Below are positions 7,137 to 13,987 of a stretch of DNA of 31,222 nt, piece after piece. This DNA comes from an uncultured Oscillospiraceae bacterium. Lineage in GTDB: Bacteria; Bacillota; Clostridia; Oscillospirales; Acutalibacteraceae. The notes under the pieces were generated by a model, which saw only the letters and a program-made list of their open reading frames with translations, did not search any database and was not told the DNA's origin. Both the position numbers and the translations under genes were made by a program. Position 1 is the stretch's first letter. The number at the start of each line of letters is the position of its first letter. The DNA is taken from assembly GCA_902489595.1 (NCBI GenBank), contig CABUAS010000013.1, forward strand, positions 1 to 31,222, given 5' to 3'.

Positions 7137-7646
7137 ATGGAAAGAGATTTTTATACAATTTCTGTTTATGTTGACAAAGACGAAAACTTAATCGGTATTC
7201 CGTGCGGTGAAAGCGACAAATACGGAATTGCAGATATTGACACGGTACTGCTTTTGAAAGCGCCGTACAAAGCCGAAGAGGTTGAAGACTTCATTGAAAA
7301 AGTGTTTGACGCCTGTTACACAAAAAAGCACAACGACAGCAGCGATGTTTCAACGATAGAAAGATACACAAAGAAAAAAGGCTTTGTTGCGGCAACCGCA
7401 GACCTTACTTTGATTTCTATTGTAAAAACGAAAAACGCCTATTCAATTATGCCGACTTTCAATGATTTTGAAAAGGGTCCGCTTTGCATTGACGACGATG
7501 AAAGAATTGTTAAATACCCATACGATCCCGGCGAGCTTTATGAACATATTTACGATATTATTATGGTTTATGTAAAAGCAAATGCATTTTACAAAGAAAT
7601 TGCAGAGCTTGAGGCAGAAAAGGACAGCAAAATTAATCAACAATAA
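7137..7646 (+). CDS. Hypothetical acidic protein, 169 residues, downstream of GH43
   Basis: I do not recognise this family. AAGGGGG precedes the ATG, and the gap to the GH43 stop is 12 bases, so it is probably co-transcribed. The protein is soluble-looking, rich in Asp, Glu and Lys, with no transmembrane segment or signal peptide. Its start (ERDFYTISVYVDKDENLIGI) and central part (VAATADLTLISIVKTKNAY) suggest mixed alpha/beta structure, and the C-terminal part from about 120 (PYDPGELYEHIYDIIMVYVK) looks helical. No catalytic signature is apparent. The stop codon is the first base pairs of a 15-bp hairpin shared with the convergent gene. Confidence 0.75.
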   Translation: MERDFYTISVYVDKDENLIGIPCGESDKYGIADIDTVLLLKAPYKAEEVEDFIEKVFDACYTKKHNDSSDVSTIERYTKKKGFVAATADLTLISIVKTKNAYSIMPTFNDFEKGPLCIDDDERIVKYPYDPGELYEHIYDIIMVYVKANAFYKEIAELEAEKDSKINQQ

Positions 7647-7678
7647 AAATAAGCCCCTGTTATCAGGGGCTTATTTTT
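7645..7678. terminator. Bidirectional terminator between convergent genes
   Basis: A perfect 15-bp stem AAAAATAAGCCCCTG/CAGGGGCTTATTTTT with a TTAT loop. Both flanking stop codons (7644-7646 plus strand, 7677-7679 minus strand) overlap its ends, and each strand has a T-run on its 3' side. Confidence 0.9.
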
Positions 7679-8114
7679 ATAAAAACTGCCTTATATCGGT
7701 TGCAAGTTCATCTTCAATTTTAATAAGACGTGAAGTAATATCTTTTGAAATTCTGTCTGCACTTTTATACTGATTAAGATATCTGCTAAGGGATTTTACG
7801 CCCATATTGCAGCCGTCCGTAATCAAATCGGCAACTGTATTATCCGAATTATCCATAGCCATTTTAACATTGGTTTTAATCCAGCTCATACCCTTTGCCA
7901 TTGGAGTAGTATTTTTACCGTCATCATTATGCACATCAAGAAGTCCGTTAATTTCATTTTGAAGCATTTCGTGATGGCTCCTGCTTTCATTCAGCAAAGA
8001 GCGAAAATCACTGCTTTTCACATCATTAATCACATCATTAATTGCAGAAATACCCATTTGTATTCCCGAATCACATTCCTTTAAAAGTTTAACTGTGTCG
8101 CCGTCTGAGCCCAT
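7677..8114 (-). CDS. Ferritin-like/DUF2383-like four-helix protein
   Basis: This 145-residue protein appears all-helical and is built of two similar helical pairs: DTVKLLKECDSGIQMGISAI with an ESRSHHEML segment, then ADLITDGCNMGVKSLSRYL with the final LIKIEDELATDI. This matches the general look of DUF2383/ferritin-like small proteins in Firmicutes, a family of unclear function sometimes tied to stress or sporulation. The ATG at 8114 is chosen because AAGGA lies nine bases upstream; the earlier ATG at 8123 abuts that AAGGA and could not use it. Family assignment is by pattern only. Confidence 0.7.
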   Translation of the reverse strand: MGSDGDTVKLLKECDSGIQMGISAINDVINDVKSSDFRSLLNESRSHHEMLQNEINGLLDVHNDDGKNTTPMAKGMSWIKTNVKMAMDNSDNTVADLITDGCNMGVKSLSRYLNQYKSADRISKDITSRLIKIEDELATDIRQFL

Positions 8115-8209
8115 AAAAATCATTCCTTAAAATTTATTTCATTCATAGTATTCACAAATCCATATAATTTATTATAAACAAATTGTATAAATACATAAAA
8201 CAAACTGTA

Positions 8210-8222
8210 ATACAAGTGTTTA
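8210..8222 (+). promoter_or_regulatory. Shared 13-mer ATACAAGTGTTTA, candidate operator (tetR copy)
   Basis: ATACAAGTGTTTA overlaps the first bases of the -35 of the TetR gene. The identical 13-mer, pointing the other way relative to its gene, covers the -35 of the GH3 gene (11577-11589). Here it also sits inside TGTAA-N9-TTACA. It may be the operator recognised by the TetR-family protein. Confidence 0.45.
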
Positions 8223-8247
8223 CAAATTAACGATGATATGATATAAT
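8219..8247 (+). promoter_or_regulatory. Promoter of the TetR-family gene
   Basis: TTTACA (8219-8224) and TATAAT (8242-8247) are separated by 17 bases. The start codon follows 30 bases after the -10; the RBS is weak (GGGT about eight bases before ATG). Confidence 0.75.
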
Positions 8248-8277
8248 TTATATATTAATAAAGAATCGGGTAAAATT

Positions 8278-8925
8278 ATGGAACAAAAAGAAAAAAGCAG
8301 ACAGTCCGTTGAATTCATTATAAAATGCGCAATAAATGAATTTGCAGAAAAGGGAATGGATTTTTCATTAAACACAATCTGTAAAAAGAACGGAATATCA
8401 AAGGGTAGATTTTATCATCATTTCGAGTCAAAAAACAGCTTATTATCAGCCTGCGTATGTTATTCACTTCACAATTTGATTGACATTATAAATTCATATG
8501 AAATTGATGACGAAATATCTATTAAAGAAAATTATCATAAATATTACTATGCAATAATAATGCATTGGCAGCAAAACTATAACGAATTAACCATAATGAG
8601 ATATGCGTATTCTTTCAGTGACAGCTTTTTCAGCGAAGCAGCATTATCAGAAATCAGAAAGCATAAAGAAATGTGGGTTCAGGCAAAAAAGAAAAAAATT
8701 CTTACAATTCTTCATTCGGGAAACAGTGAATTGCGAATTGACGATAACAGTATTGCAGAAATAATACTTATTATGTATGAAACCACCTTTCAGATATTGG
8801 AAAATAAAATGATTAATGCACTGAAAAGCGAAAATAAAAACGAAACAGAAAAAGCAACAGAAGCTTTAATCAATTATCACGATGCAATCATTGATATGAT
8901 TTTATACGGAGCAATAAAAAGATAA
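8278..8925 (+). CDS. TetR-family transcriptional regulator
   Basis: This 215-residue protein has a TetR-type helix-turn-helix at about residues 8-55, with the typical FAEKG, ISKGRFYHHFESKNSLL sequence (DNA recognition helix and the start of the ligand domain). The C-terminal domain is helical and divergent, so the inducer cannot be read. It is convergent with the GH3 gene, each having its own terminator. Both promoters carry an identical 13-mer, which suggests it autoregulates and also controls the GH3 beta-glucosidase. The weak RBS fits low expression of a regulator. Confidence 0.9.
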   Translation: MEQKEKSRQSVEFIIKCAINEFAEKGMDFSLNTICKKNGISKGRFYHHFESKNSLLSACVCYSLHNLIDIINSYEIDDEISIKENYHKYYYAIIMHWQQNYNELTIMRYAYSFSDSFFSEAALSEIRKHKEMWVQAKKKKILTILHSGNSELRIDDNSIAEIILIMYETTFQILENKMINALKSENKNETEKATEALINYHDAIIDMILYGAIKR

Positions 8926-8938
8926 TACAATATAATTT

Positions 8939-8969
8939 AAAATGCACCTTACTTTTAAGGTGCATTTTT
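8939..8969 (+). terminator. Intrinsic terminator of the TetR gene
   Basis: Stem of about 13 bp, AAAATGCACCTTA paired with TAAGGTGCATTTT around a CTTT loop, ending in a T-run at 8965-8969. Confidence 0.85.
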
Positions 8970-8994
8970 CATTGAGACAAAATCAACAGTCGAC

Positions 8995-9026
8995 AAAAAA
9001 GCCGTTTGGATTTCTCCAAACGGCTT
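8995..9026 (-). terminator. Intrinsic terminator of the GH3 gene
   Basis: On the minus strand AAGCCGTTTGGA and TCCAAACGGCTT form a 12-bp stem with a GAAA loop, followed by a T-run (A-run at 8995-9000 on the plus strand). It lies 14 bases past the stop codon. Confidence 0.9.
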
Positions 9027-9039
9027 ATAATTTATAATC

Positions 9040-11517
9040 TTAAATTGATTTAAGAAGCTGTGGAAGTCTTGCGATTGTACCGCCCAGACGCCAGAAGATT
9101 GTGCTGAAACCAACAAAACTTGATTCATCATCATTGAGCATCTTGAGAAGACCCTCTGCCTGTGCAGGAGAGAATGCACCCATACTCATCTGAACAAAGT
9201 TACGAATCGGAATCTGTGTTGCCATAGCAGCAAGCATCTTACCGTCGCCGTTAGCATCACTGCCCATACCCGACATAACCTTTTCAATAAGACCGCAGAG
9301 TCTGCCGCCCCACTTAGTATGTCTTGCGTCATTCAGACAGCAGTAAAGATCAATCTTGGCATTCTTATCTCTTTCTCTTGCAGGAAGAGGCTGACCGTAA
9401 ACAGAAGTCCACTGTGCATCATCTATAGCACTGAGATCGGCAGTATAATATGCAGGAGCATTTTCCCTAAAATCAGGAACTACTGCATCAACCGTTGATT
9501 CAACCGTAACGGTCTGTGTAAGTTTAACATCACGGCTTGATGCTGCAAGCATAATATCAAACTCACCTGTTTCAACATGCCAGTCGCCGAGGTTAACATT
9601 ATAATATGCAAATGCACGCTTGCCGAGTTTAAGTGAAACTTCTTTCTCCTCGCCTGCTTTAAGGAATACCTTTGTGAATGCACGAAGTTCCTTATCAGGG
9701 CGGAAAATTGTTGACTCTTTATCGGCAACATAAAGCTGAACAACCTCAGCACCGTCAACATCACCTGTATTTTTAAGCTTGAATGTAACCTCAAGTGTGT
9801 CTGTATCTTTAATTGAAGGTGCAGAAAGCTTCATATCACTGTATTCAAAGGTTGTGTATGAAAGACCGTAGCCGAACGGGAACAGAACATCTTTCTTTGC
9901 CTTGTCATAGTAACGATAACCGATATAAACGCTTTCCTTATGCTCTGAAACAACGGGACCGCCCGGATAATTACCGTAGGTCGGGTTATCACTGAACTGA
10001 ATCGGATATGTTTCAGCAGTTTTACCGCTTGGGTTAACAGCGCCTGTAAGCAGATTTGCAACTGCTGCGCCGCCTGCCTGACCGCCGAGACCTGAATTAA
10101 GGAGAGCCTTAACTTCATCAAGCCACGGAATATAAACAACAGAACCGCCTGCAAGTACAACAACCGTGTTCGGGTTAGCCTTAGCAATTTCGCTTACGAG
10201 AGCATTGTGATTTTCAGGCATATTGATGTCAACTCTGTCATAGCCTTCACCCTCAAATTCCTCTGTAAGACCAACGAATACAACTGCAACATCAGCAGTT
10301 TTAGCGGTTTTAACAGCCTCAGCAACGAGTTGGCTTTCGGGAACAGCCTTAGCCTTTTTCTTAGGTGCTGATTTATAATAACCCTGTGCATAAGTAACAT
10401 CTACGCCGAGTTTAACAAGCTCGTCATAAGCATTGTCAAGCATAGTCGGATTGATAACAGATGAACCTGCACCCTGGAAACGGGGAGCCTTTGCCATTTC
10501 ACCGATAACTGCAACCTTCTGACCCTTTTTAAGAGGAAGAACTGCGTCATCATTTTTAAGAAGAACCATTGAGCCCTCGGCAACCTTGCGTGCAAGTGCG
10601 TTATGCTCGTTCTTATCATATGTATGCTTCTTTTCAAGAGCAGGCTTTGATTTAAGGATTAACTCAACAACATTGTCAACTCTTTCATCGAGAATTTTTT
10701 CATCAAGGTCGCCATTATTGACAGCTTCAATAATTCTCTTGGTGTTAAGTATGCCTGAGCTTGGCATTTCAAGGTCTGTGCCTGCTTTAAGGCCCGGTAC
10801 TCTGTCAACAGATGCACCCCAGTCAGTTACGAAAAGACCTTTGAAGCCCCATTCGCCTCTTGCAACCTGATTCTGAAGCCAGTCATTCTGCGATGCATAA
10901 ACGCCGTTGATTCTGTTGTAAGAATTCATAACAGTCCACGGCTGAGCCTCTTTGATTGCGATTTCAAATGCAGGGAAATAAATTTCACGCATTGTTCTTT
11001 CATCAATAACCTCGTTAAGCACCATACGAAATGCTTCCTGAGAGTTACACGCAAAGTGCTTTAATGATGTGCCTACCCCTTTTGACTGAACACCGTTGAT
11101 AAGATTTGCAGACATTTTACCTGCAAGAAGCGGATCTTCACTGAAATACTCAAAGTTACGACCGCAAACAGGTGAACGTTTAATGTTTGTGCCCGGTCCG
11201 AGAATGGTTGAAACCTGCTCAGCCAGACATTCTTCACCGAGAGCCACGCCCTCTTCTTTAAGCAAATCCTCGTCCCATGAGCAGGCAGAAGTTGCTGCCG
11301 GCGGGAAGCAAGTTGCAGGAACAGAATTGCCGAGACCGATACCGTCTGACGCTTTCTTATCCTTATTTGCTTTACGAAGACCATGAGGGCCGTCTGTAAT
11401 CATAATCTGCGGCAGGCCGAGACTTTCATCCGATTCAAGATTCCAGTAATTATAGCCTGAAACAAATCGAGCCTTTTGCTCAAGGCTCATTTTTTTAATA
11501 ATTTCGGGATGTTTCAT
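9040..11517 (-). CDS. GH3-family beta-glucosidase
   Basis: The 825-residue protein has the standard GH3 order: an N-terminal TIM barrel with TDGPHGLRK (41-49), KHFACNS (153-159) and the nucleophile Asp232 in FVTDWGAS; then the alpha/beta sandwich domain (KVAVIGEMAK onward, VVVLAGGSVVYIPW); then a fibronectin type III-like domain (VDGAEVVQLYVAD, KELRAFTKVFLKAGE). About 130 further residues form a C-terminal extension of unknown role. There is no signal peptide, so it probably hydrolyses imported cello- or other beta-glucosides in the cytoplasm. The ATG at 11517 has TAGGAGG about ten bases upstream; the longer frame starts upstream of the predicted transcription start. Its promoter shares a 13-mer with that of the neighbouring TetR gene. 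Confidence 0.93.
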   Translation of the reverse strand: MKHPEIIKKMSLEQKARFVSGYNYWNLESDESLGLPQIMITDGPHGLRKANKDKKASDGIGLGNSVPATCFPPAATSACSWDEDLLKEEGVALGEECLAEQVSTILGPGTNIKRSPVCGRNFEYFSEDPLLAGKMSANLINGVQSKGVGTSLKHFACNSQEAFRMVLNEVIDERTMREIYFPAFEIAIKEAQPWTVMNSYNRINGVYASQNDWLQNQVARGEWGFKGLFVTDWGASVDRVPGLKAGTDLEMPSSGILNTKRIIEAVNNGDLDEKILDERVDNVVELILKSKPALEKKHTYDKNEHNALARKVAEGSMVLLKNDDAVLPLKKGQKVAVIGEMAKAPRFQGAGSSVINPTMLDNAYDELVKLGVDVTYAQGYYKSAPKKKAKAVPESQLVAEAVKTAKTADVAVVFVGLTEEFEGEGYDRVDINMPENHNALVSEIAKANPNTVVVLAGGSVVYIPWLDEVKALLNSGLGGQAGGAAVANLLTGAVNPSGKTAETYPIQFSDNPTYGNYPGGPVVSEHKESVYIGYRYYDKAKKDVLFPFGYGLSYTTFEYSDMKLSAPSIKDTDTLEVTFKLKNTGDVDGAEVVQLYVADKESTIFRPDKELRAFTKVFLKAGEEKEVSLKLGKRAFAYYNVNLGDWHVETGEFDIMLAASSRDVKLTQTVTVESTVDAVVPDFRENAPAYYTADLSAIDDAQWTSVYGQPLPARERDKNAKIDLYCCLNDARHTKWGGRLCGLIEKVMSGMGSDANGDGKMLAAMATQIPIRNFVQMSMGAFSPAQAEGLLKMLNDDESSFVGFSTIFWRLGGTIARLPQLLKSI

Positions 11518-11553
11518 AAAAACATTTCCTCCTACACAAATTTCTACCATACT

Positions 11554-11582
11554 ATTATATATGAAAGCAGAAATTTATACAA
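11554..11582 (-). promoter_or_regulatory. Promoter of the GH3 gene
   Basis: Minus-strand -35 TTGTAT (11577-11582) and -10 TATAAT (11554-11559), spacer 17. Transcription should begin near 11547. Confidence 0.75.
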
Positions 11583-11589
11583 GTGTTTA
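11577..11589 (+). promoter_or_regulatory. Shared 13-mer ATACAAGTGTTTA, candidate operator (GH3 copy)
   Basis: This copy covers the whole -35 of the GH3 promoter and is identical over 13 bases to 8210-8222 at the TetR promoter. The core ACAAGTGT is a partial dyad (ACA-AG-TGT). Between 11590 and 11734 I see only AT-rich sequence and no gene. Confidence 0.45.
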
Positions 11590-11734
11590 AAATGTTTAAA
11601 ACAATTATTGTTTAATTTGCACAAATTTGTTAAAAAAAACTAAACAAAATGACGAAGTTATATAAGACTTTATCATACTTTTTTACGAAAAAGAATAACG
11701 GTTTGAGACGATATGCACACCACCACCCCAAAAC

Positions 11735-11796
11735 GGGAGGGTCAGAGACCCTCCCCTACGATTGCGTTATTAACATTTTGCAGAGATTAACGTTCC
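11735..11796 (+). repeat. Intergenic hairpin repeat R4 (hairpin A plus diverged module B)
   Basis: GGGAGGG (11735-11741) and CCCTCCC (11749-11755) flank TCAGAGA and are followed by CTACG, then ATTGCGTTATTAACATTTTG, the start of module B; the rest of B is diverged. It ends about 13 bases past the SCP2 gene stop. Confidence 0.75.
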
Positions 11797-11809
11797 CAAC
11801 GATTCGTTT

Positions 11810-12142
11810 TTACTTCAAAAACTTTGTAAGTTCGAGTGCGGCGTTGATATCGCCCTCTACCTTTAATTTGCCTGTTGTGAAAGCCACTACAGGGTCAAGT
11901 TTGCCGTTTACAAGTTTAAGAAGATTTGTGCCGTTCATAATAATGATTGCATTTCTGTCGTAATACTCATAAGGCTCAACATGAACCTGACCGTCTTTGA
12001 TTTCAACATAAAAAATGCCGTTTACTTTCTTACCCTCAATATTAAACTGATAAGCAAGAACACCCGGAACAGCACTTACATCAACCTTACTGAACTTTTC
12101 TCTTACCGTTGCCACAATAGATTCATATGTCATTGCTGCCAT
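11810..12142 (-). CDS. SCP2 sterol-binding-domain-like protein
   Basis: The 110-residue protein matches the small stand-alone SCP2 (sterol carrier protein 2-like) fold of Firmicutes: an N-terminal helix (YESIVATVREKFSKVD), strands around YQFNIEGKKVNGIFYVEIKDGQV, and the characteristic end GKLDPVVAFTTGKLKVEGDINAA. Members bind hydrophobic molecules; the bacterial ligand is generally unknown. AGGAGG stands nine bases before the ATG. It lies 71 bases downstream of spoVAE with its own promoter, so an operon link to sporulation is not required. Confidence 0.85.
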   Translation of the reverse strand: MAAMTYESIVATVREKFSKVDVSAVPGVLAYQFNIEGKKVNGIFYVEIKDGQVHVEPYEYYDRNAIIIMNGTNLLKLVNGKLDPVVAFTTGKLKVEGDINAALELTKFLK

Positions 12143-12172
12143 AAATAATTCCTCCTAAAAAATTTTAATGAT

Positions 12173-12201
12173 ATTCTATCATATTAAAATTCACATTTCA
12201 A
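12173..12201 (-). promoter_or_regulatory. Promoter of the SCP2 gene, within a dyad
   Basis: Minus-strand -35 TTGAAA (12196-12201), -10 TAGAAT (12173-12178), spacer 17. An imperfect inverted repeat, AATTTTAATGATA (12161-12173) with TATCATATTAAAATT (12177-12191), spans the -10 and the predicted start region. Confidence 0.6.
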
Positions 12202-12213
12202 TACTTCGGCGGA

Positions 12214-12567
12214 TTATTTTTCCTTTGATCTGGCAAACAAAGCAACTATAAGACCTGATATAACAGCGACTGTTACACCGCCTGCACACGCAGTTAGCCC
12301 ACCTGTTATAATGCCGAGAAAGCCCTGCTCAGCAACTGCTTTTTTAACGCCGATTGCAAGTGAATTTCCGAATCCCGTAAGCGGAATGGTTGCGCCAGCG
12401 CCTGCAAAATCAACAAGTTTATCATAAACTCCGAGTCCGCCGAGCAAAACACCGAGACAGACAAACAAAACCAGAATTTTTGCAGGAGTAAGCTTTGTTA
12501 AATCAATTAAAAGCTGACCGACAACGCATATAAGACCACCGATTAAAAATGCCTTTAAAAAAATCAT
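12214..12567 (-). CDS. spoVAE: Stage V sporulation protein AE (SpoVAEb-type)
   Basis: SpoVAE belongs to the SpoVA channel that moves dipicolinic acid into the forespore and out at germination, in the spore inner membrane. The 117 residues are almost entirely hydrophobic, with GGLICVVGQLLID at the start, the family hallmark GAGATIPLTGFGNSLA in the middle and GGLTACAGGVTVAVISGLIV near the end; about four membrane spans are expected. Length equals the family norm. The RBS AGGTGA is placed correctly but is inside the 3' arm of a 13-bp hairpin (12573-12607). It is not next to spoVAC or spoVAD, which is unusual. Confidence 0.93.
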   Translation of the reverse strand: MIFLKAFLIGGLICVVGQLLIDLTKLTPAKILVLFVCLGVLLGGLGVYDKLVDFAGAGATIPLTGFGNSLAIGVKKAVAEQGFLGIITGGLTACAGGVTVAVISGLIVALFARSKEK

Positions 12568-12572
12568 AAAAA

Positions 12573-12607
12573 ATCACCTGTTTGTATTTTTTACACAAAC
12601 AGGTGAT
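12573..12607 (-). terminator. Hairpin that is both terminator-like and buries the spoVAE RBS
   Basis: Minus-strand ATCACCTGTTTGT and ACAAACAGGTGAT make a perfect 13-bp stem with a 9-base loop, followed by T residues directly before the spoVAE ATG. As DNA this is a good intrinsic terminator for the upstream ABC ATPase gene. As RNA its 3' arm contains AGGTGA, the only RBS for spoVAE. Confidence 0.8.
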
Positions 12608-12637
12608 ATATACAAAAAAGCAAATTTAAATTTAAAA

Positions 12638-13384
12638 TCAGCCCTCGTCAATCGGTTTTTTATTGTTCTTTTTTGATTCTCTGCCGTATTTTTCTTCAAA
12701 TCCGGGATTTATGTAATCTTCAACTACTTTGCCGTCACGGATACGGATAACACGCTCTGCCTGCTCGGCAATCTCATTATCGTGGGTAATAACGATAACG
12801 GTTCTGCCGTCGTCCTTAAGATTATGCAGAATCTGCATAACATCTTTTGTTGAGCGTGTATCAAGGTTACCTGTAGGCTCGTCGGCAAGAATAACGGGAG
12901 GTGCGGCTGCTATCGCTCTTGCAACGGCAACACGCTGCTGCTGACCGCCCGAAAGCGCTTTCGGCAAATGATGCATACGTTCGCCGAGTCCTACTTTTTC
13001 AAGTGCTTTTTTAGAAACTTCACGCCTTTCATCTCTCGGAACACCTCTGTAAACAAGCGGAAGTTCAACATTTTCAAGTGCGTCAAGTGACGAAATAAGG
13101 TTAAATCCCTGGAAAATAAATCCGATTTCTTCATTTCTGATAACGCTCATTTCATCGTCTGTCAAATCGTCAACAAGTTTGCCATTGATATAATATTCGC
13201 CCGAAGTGGGAGTATCAAGCAGACCAAGCATATTCATAAGCGTTGATTTGCCGGATCCCGACTGACCAATGATTGCAACGAATTCGCCCTCATCAATCGT
13301 GATTGATACACCGTCAAGCGCATTAACCTGATTTTCACCGGGATTATAAATTTTATAAACATTTCTTACATCAATAAGATGCAT
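12638..13384 (-). CDS. ABC transporter ATP-binding protein, MacB/LolD type, without a permease
   Basis: The 248-residue protein is a complete ABC ATPase: Walker A GQSGSGKST, Q-loop FQGFNLISSLDALENVELP, signature LSGGQQQR, Walker B ILADEPTGNLD and switch His in VIVITHD. The LISSLDALENVELPLVYRG segment is typical of the MacB/LolD/FtsE-like group that pairs with MacB/FtsX-type permeases. A charged tail of about 25 residues follows. No permease gene adjoins it on either side, so its partner must be elsewhere. The ATG at 13384 is used because AAAGGA lies nine bases upstream; the ATG abutting it is too close. It is divergent from spoVAC. Confidence 0.92.
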   Translation of the reverse strand: MHLIDVRNVYKIYNPGENQVNALDGVSITIDEGEFVAIIGQSGSGKSTLMNMLGLLDTPTSGEYYINGKLVDDLTDDEMSVIRNEEIGFIFQGFNLISSLDALENVELPLVYRGVPRDERREVSKKALEKVGLGERMHHLPKALSGGQQQRVAVARAIAAAPPVILADEPTGNLDTRSTKDVMQILHNLKDDGRTVIVITHDNEIAEQAERVIRIRDGKVVEDYINPGFEEKYGRESKKNNKKPIDEG

Positions 13385-13416
13385 CAAAATCATTCCTTTA
13401 CAAATAGTATATTCCA

Positions 13417-13445
13417 ATATTACAGATAATTATATATTTTGTCAA
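13417..13445 (-). promoter_or_regulatory. Strong SigA-type promoter of the ABC ATPase gene
   Basis: Minus-strand -35 is a perfect TTGACA (13440-13445), -10 TAATAT (13417-13422), spacer 17 bases. Confidence 0.8.
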
Positions 13446-13452
13446 GTATTTT

Positions 13453-13481
13453 GTATAAATGTTCAATTAAATTAAATAATA
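13453..13481 (+). promoter_or_regulatory. Possible SigG-like promoter of spoVAC
   Basis: GTATA (13453-13457) fits the SigG -35 GHATR and AATAATA (13475-13481) fits the -10 CATWHTA apart from its first base, with 17 bases between. spoVA genes are SigG-dependent in known sporeformers. The region is AT-rich, so chance matches are likely. Confidence 0.35.
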
Positions 13482-13501
13482 AGTTAAAGAGGTGTTAACA
13501 A

Positions 13502-13945
13502 ATGAGTATAAGTAAAAACGAATACAGTAAAATGACAGACAAGGCAAGCCCGAATTCGCCCGTGCTTTTAAACTGCGTAAAAGCATTTTTATTCGGCGGT
13601 GCAATATGCTGTTTCGCTCAGTTATTAAACTTTTTGTTTGAAAAAGCAGGAATGAGCGAAGAACAGTTCAAAATAGCAACACCATGCGTTGTTGTAATTA
13701 TTACGGCAATTCTTACGGGTATCGGCGTGTTTGACAAAATTGCACGCCACGCAGGTGCAGGCACAATCGTGCCGATTACGGGATTTGCGAATTCGGTAGT
13801 ATCCCCCGCTCTTGAATTCAAGCACGAGGGTTTTGTTCTCGGGACGGCGTCGCAAATGTTTACAATCGCAGGACCCGTTATAGTTTACGGCGTTGCTTCG
13901 TCAGTCGTTTACGGAATTATTATTTATATTTTTCATTTATATTAA
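13502..13945 (+). CDS. spoVAC: Stage V sporulation protein AC
   Basis: SpoVAC is a core membrane subunit of the spore dipicolinic-acid channel and in Bacillus is reported to be mechanosensitive. The 147 residues have a short hydrophilic N-terminus, then KAFLFGGAICCFAQLLNFLF, a span ending in ILTGIGVFDKIARHAGAGT, the hallmark GTIVPITGFANSVVSPALE, and a last membrane segment. AGAGGTG is seven bases before the ATG. It stands alone on the plus strand, divergent from the ABC ATPase, and ends in a terminator shared with the acyltransferase gene. Confidence 0.95.
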   Translation: MSISKNEYSKMTDKASPNSPVLLNCVKAFLFGGAICCFAQLLNFLFEKAGMSEEQFKIATPCVVVIITAILTGIGVFDKIARHAGAGTIVPITGFANSVVSPALEFKHEGFVLGTASQMFTIAGPVIVYGVASSVVYGIIIYIFHLY

Positions 13946-13947
13946 GC

Positions 13948-13987
13948 GCAAAAAGCGGGCGGAAATTTATTCCCGCCCGCTTTTTGC
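13948..13987. terminator. Bidirectional terminator between spoVAC and the acyltransferase gene
   Basis: A perfect 15-bp stem GCAAAAAGCGGGCGG/CCGCCCGCTTTTTGC with a 10-base loop. The acyltransferase stop codon (13967-13969) lies in the loop, so its last codons encode one arm. Confidence 0.9.

Noticed and set aside
8278..8925. TetR-family regulator as controller of the Tet(M)-like gene
   Set aside because: They are about 6 kb apart with many genes between. The family name does not imply tetracycline, and the shared 13-mer points to GH3 instead.
9480..11386. Several open frames of 78-118 codons overlapping the GH3 gene
   Set aside because: They are shadows in other frames of a long, well-supported GH3 reading frame.
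12573..12607. Hairpin as only a terminator
   Set aside because: The 3' arm holds the sole good RBS for spoVAE, so a translational role must be considered as well.
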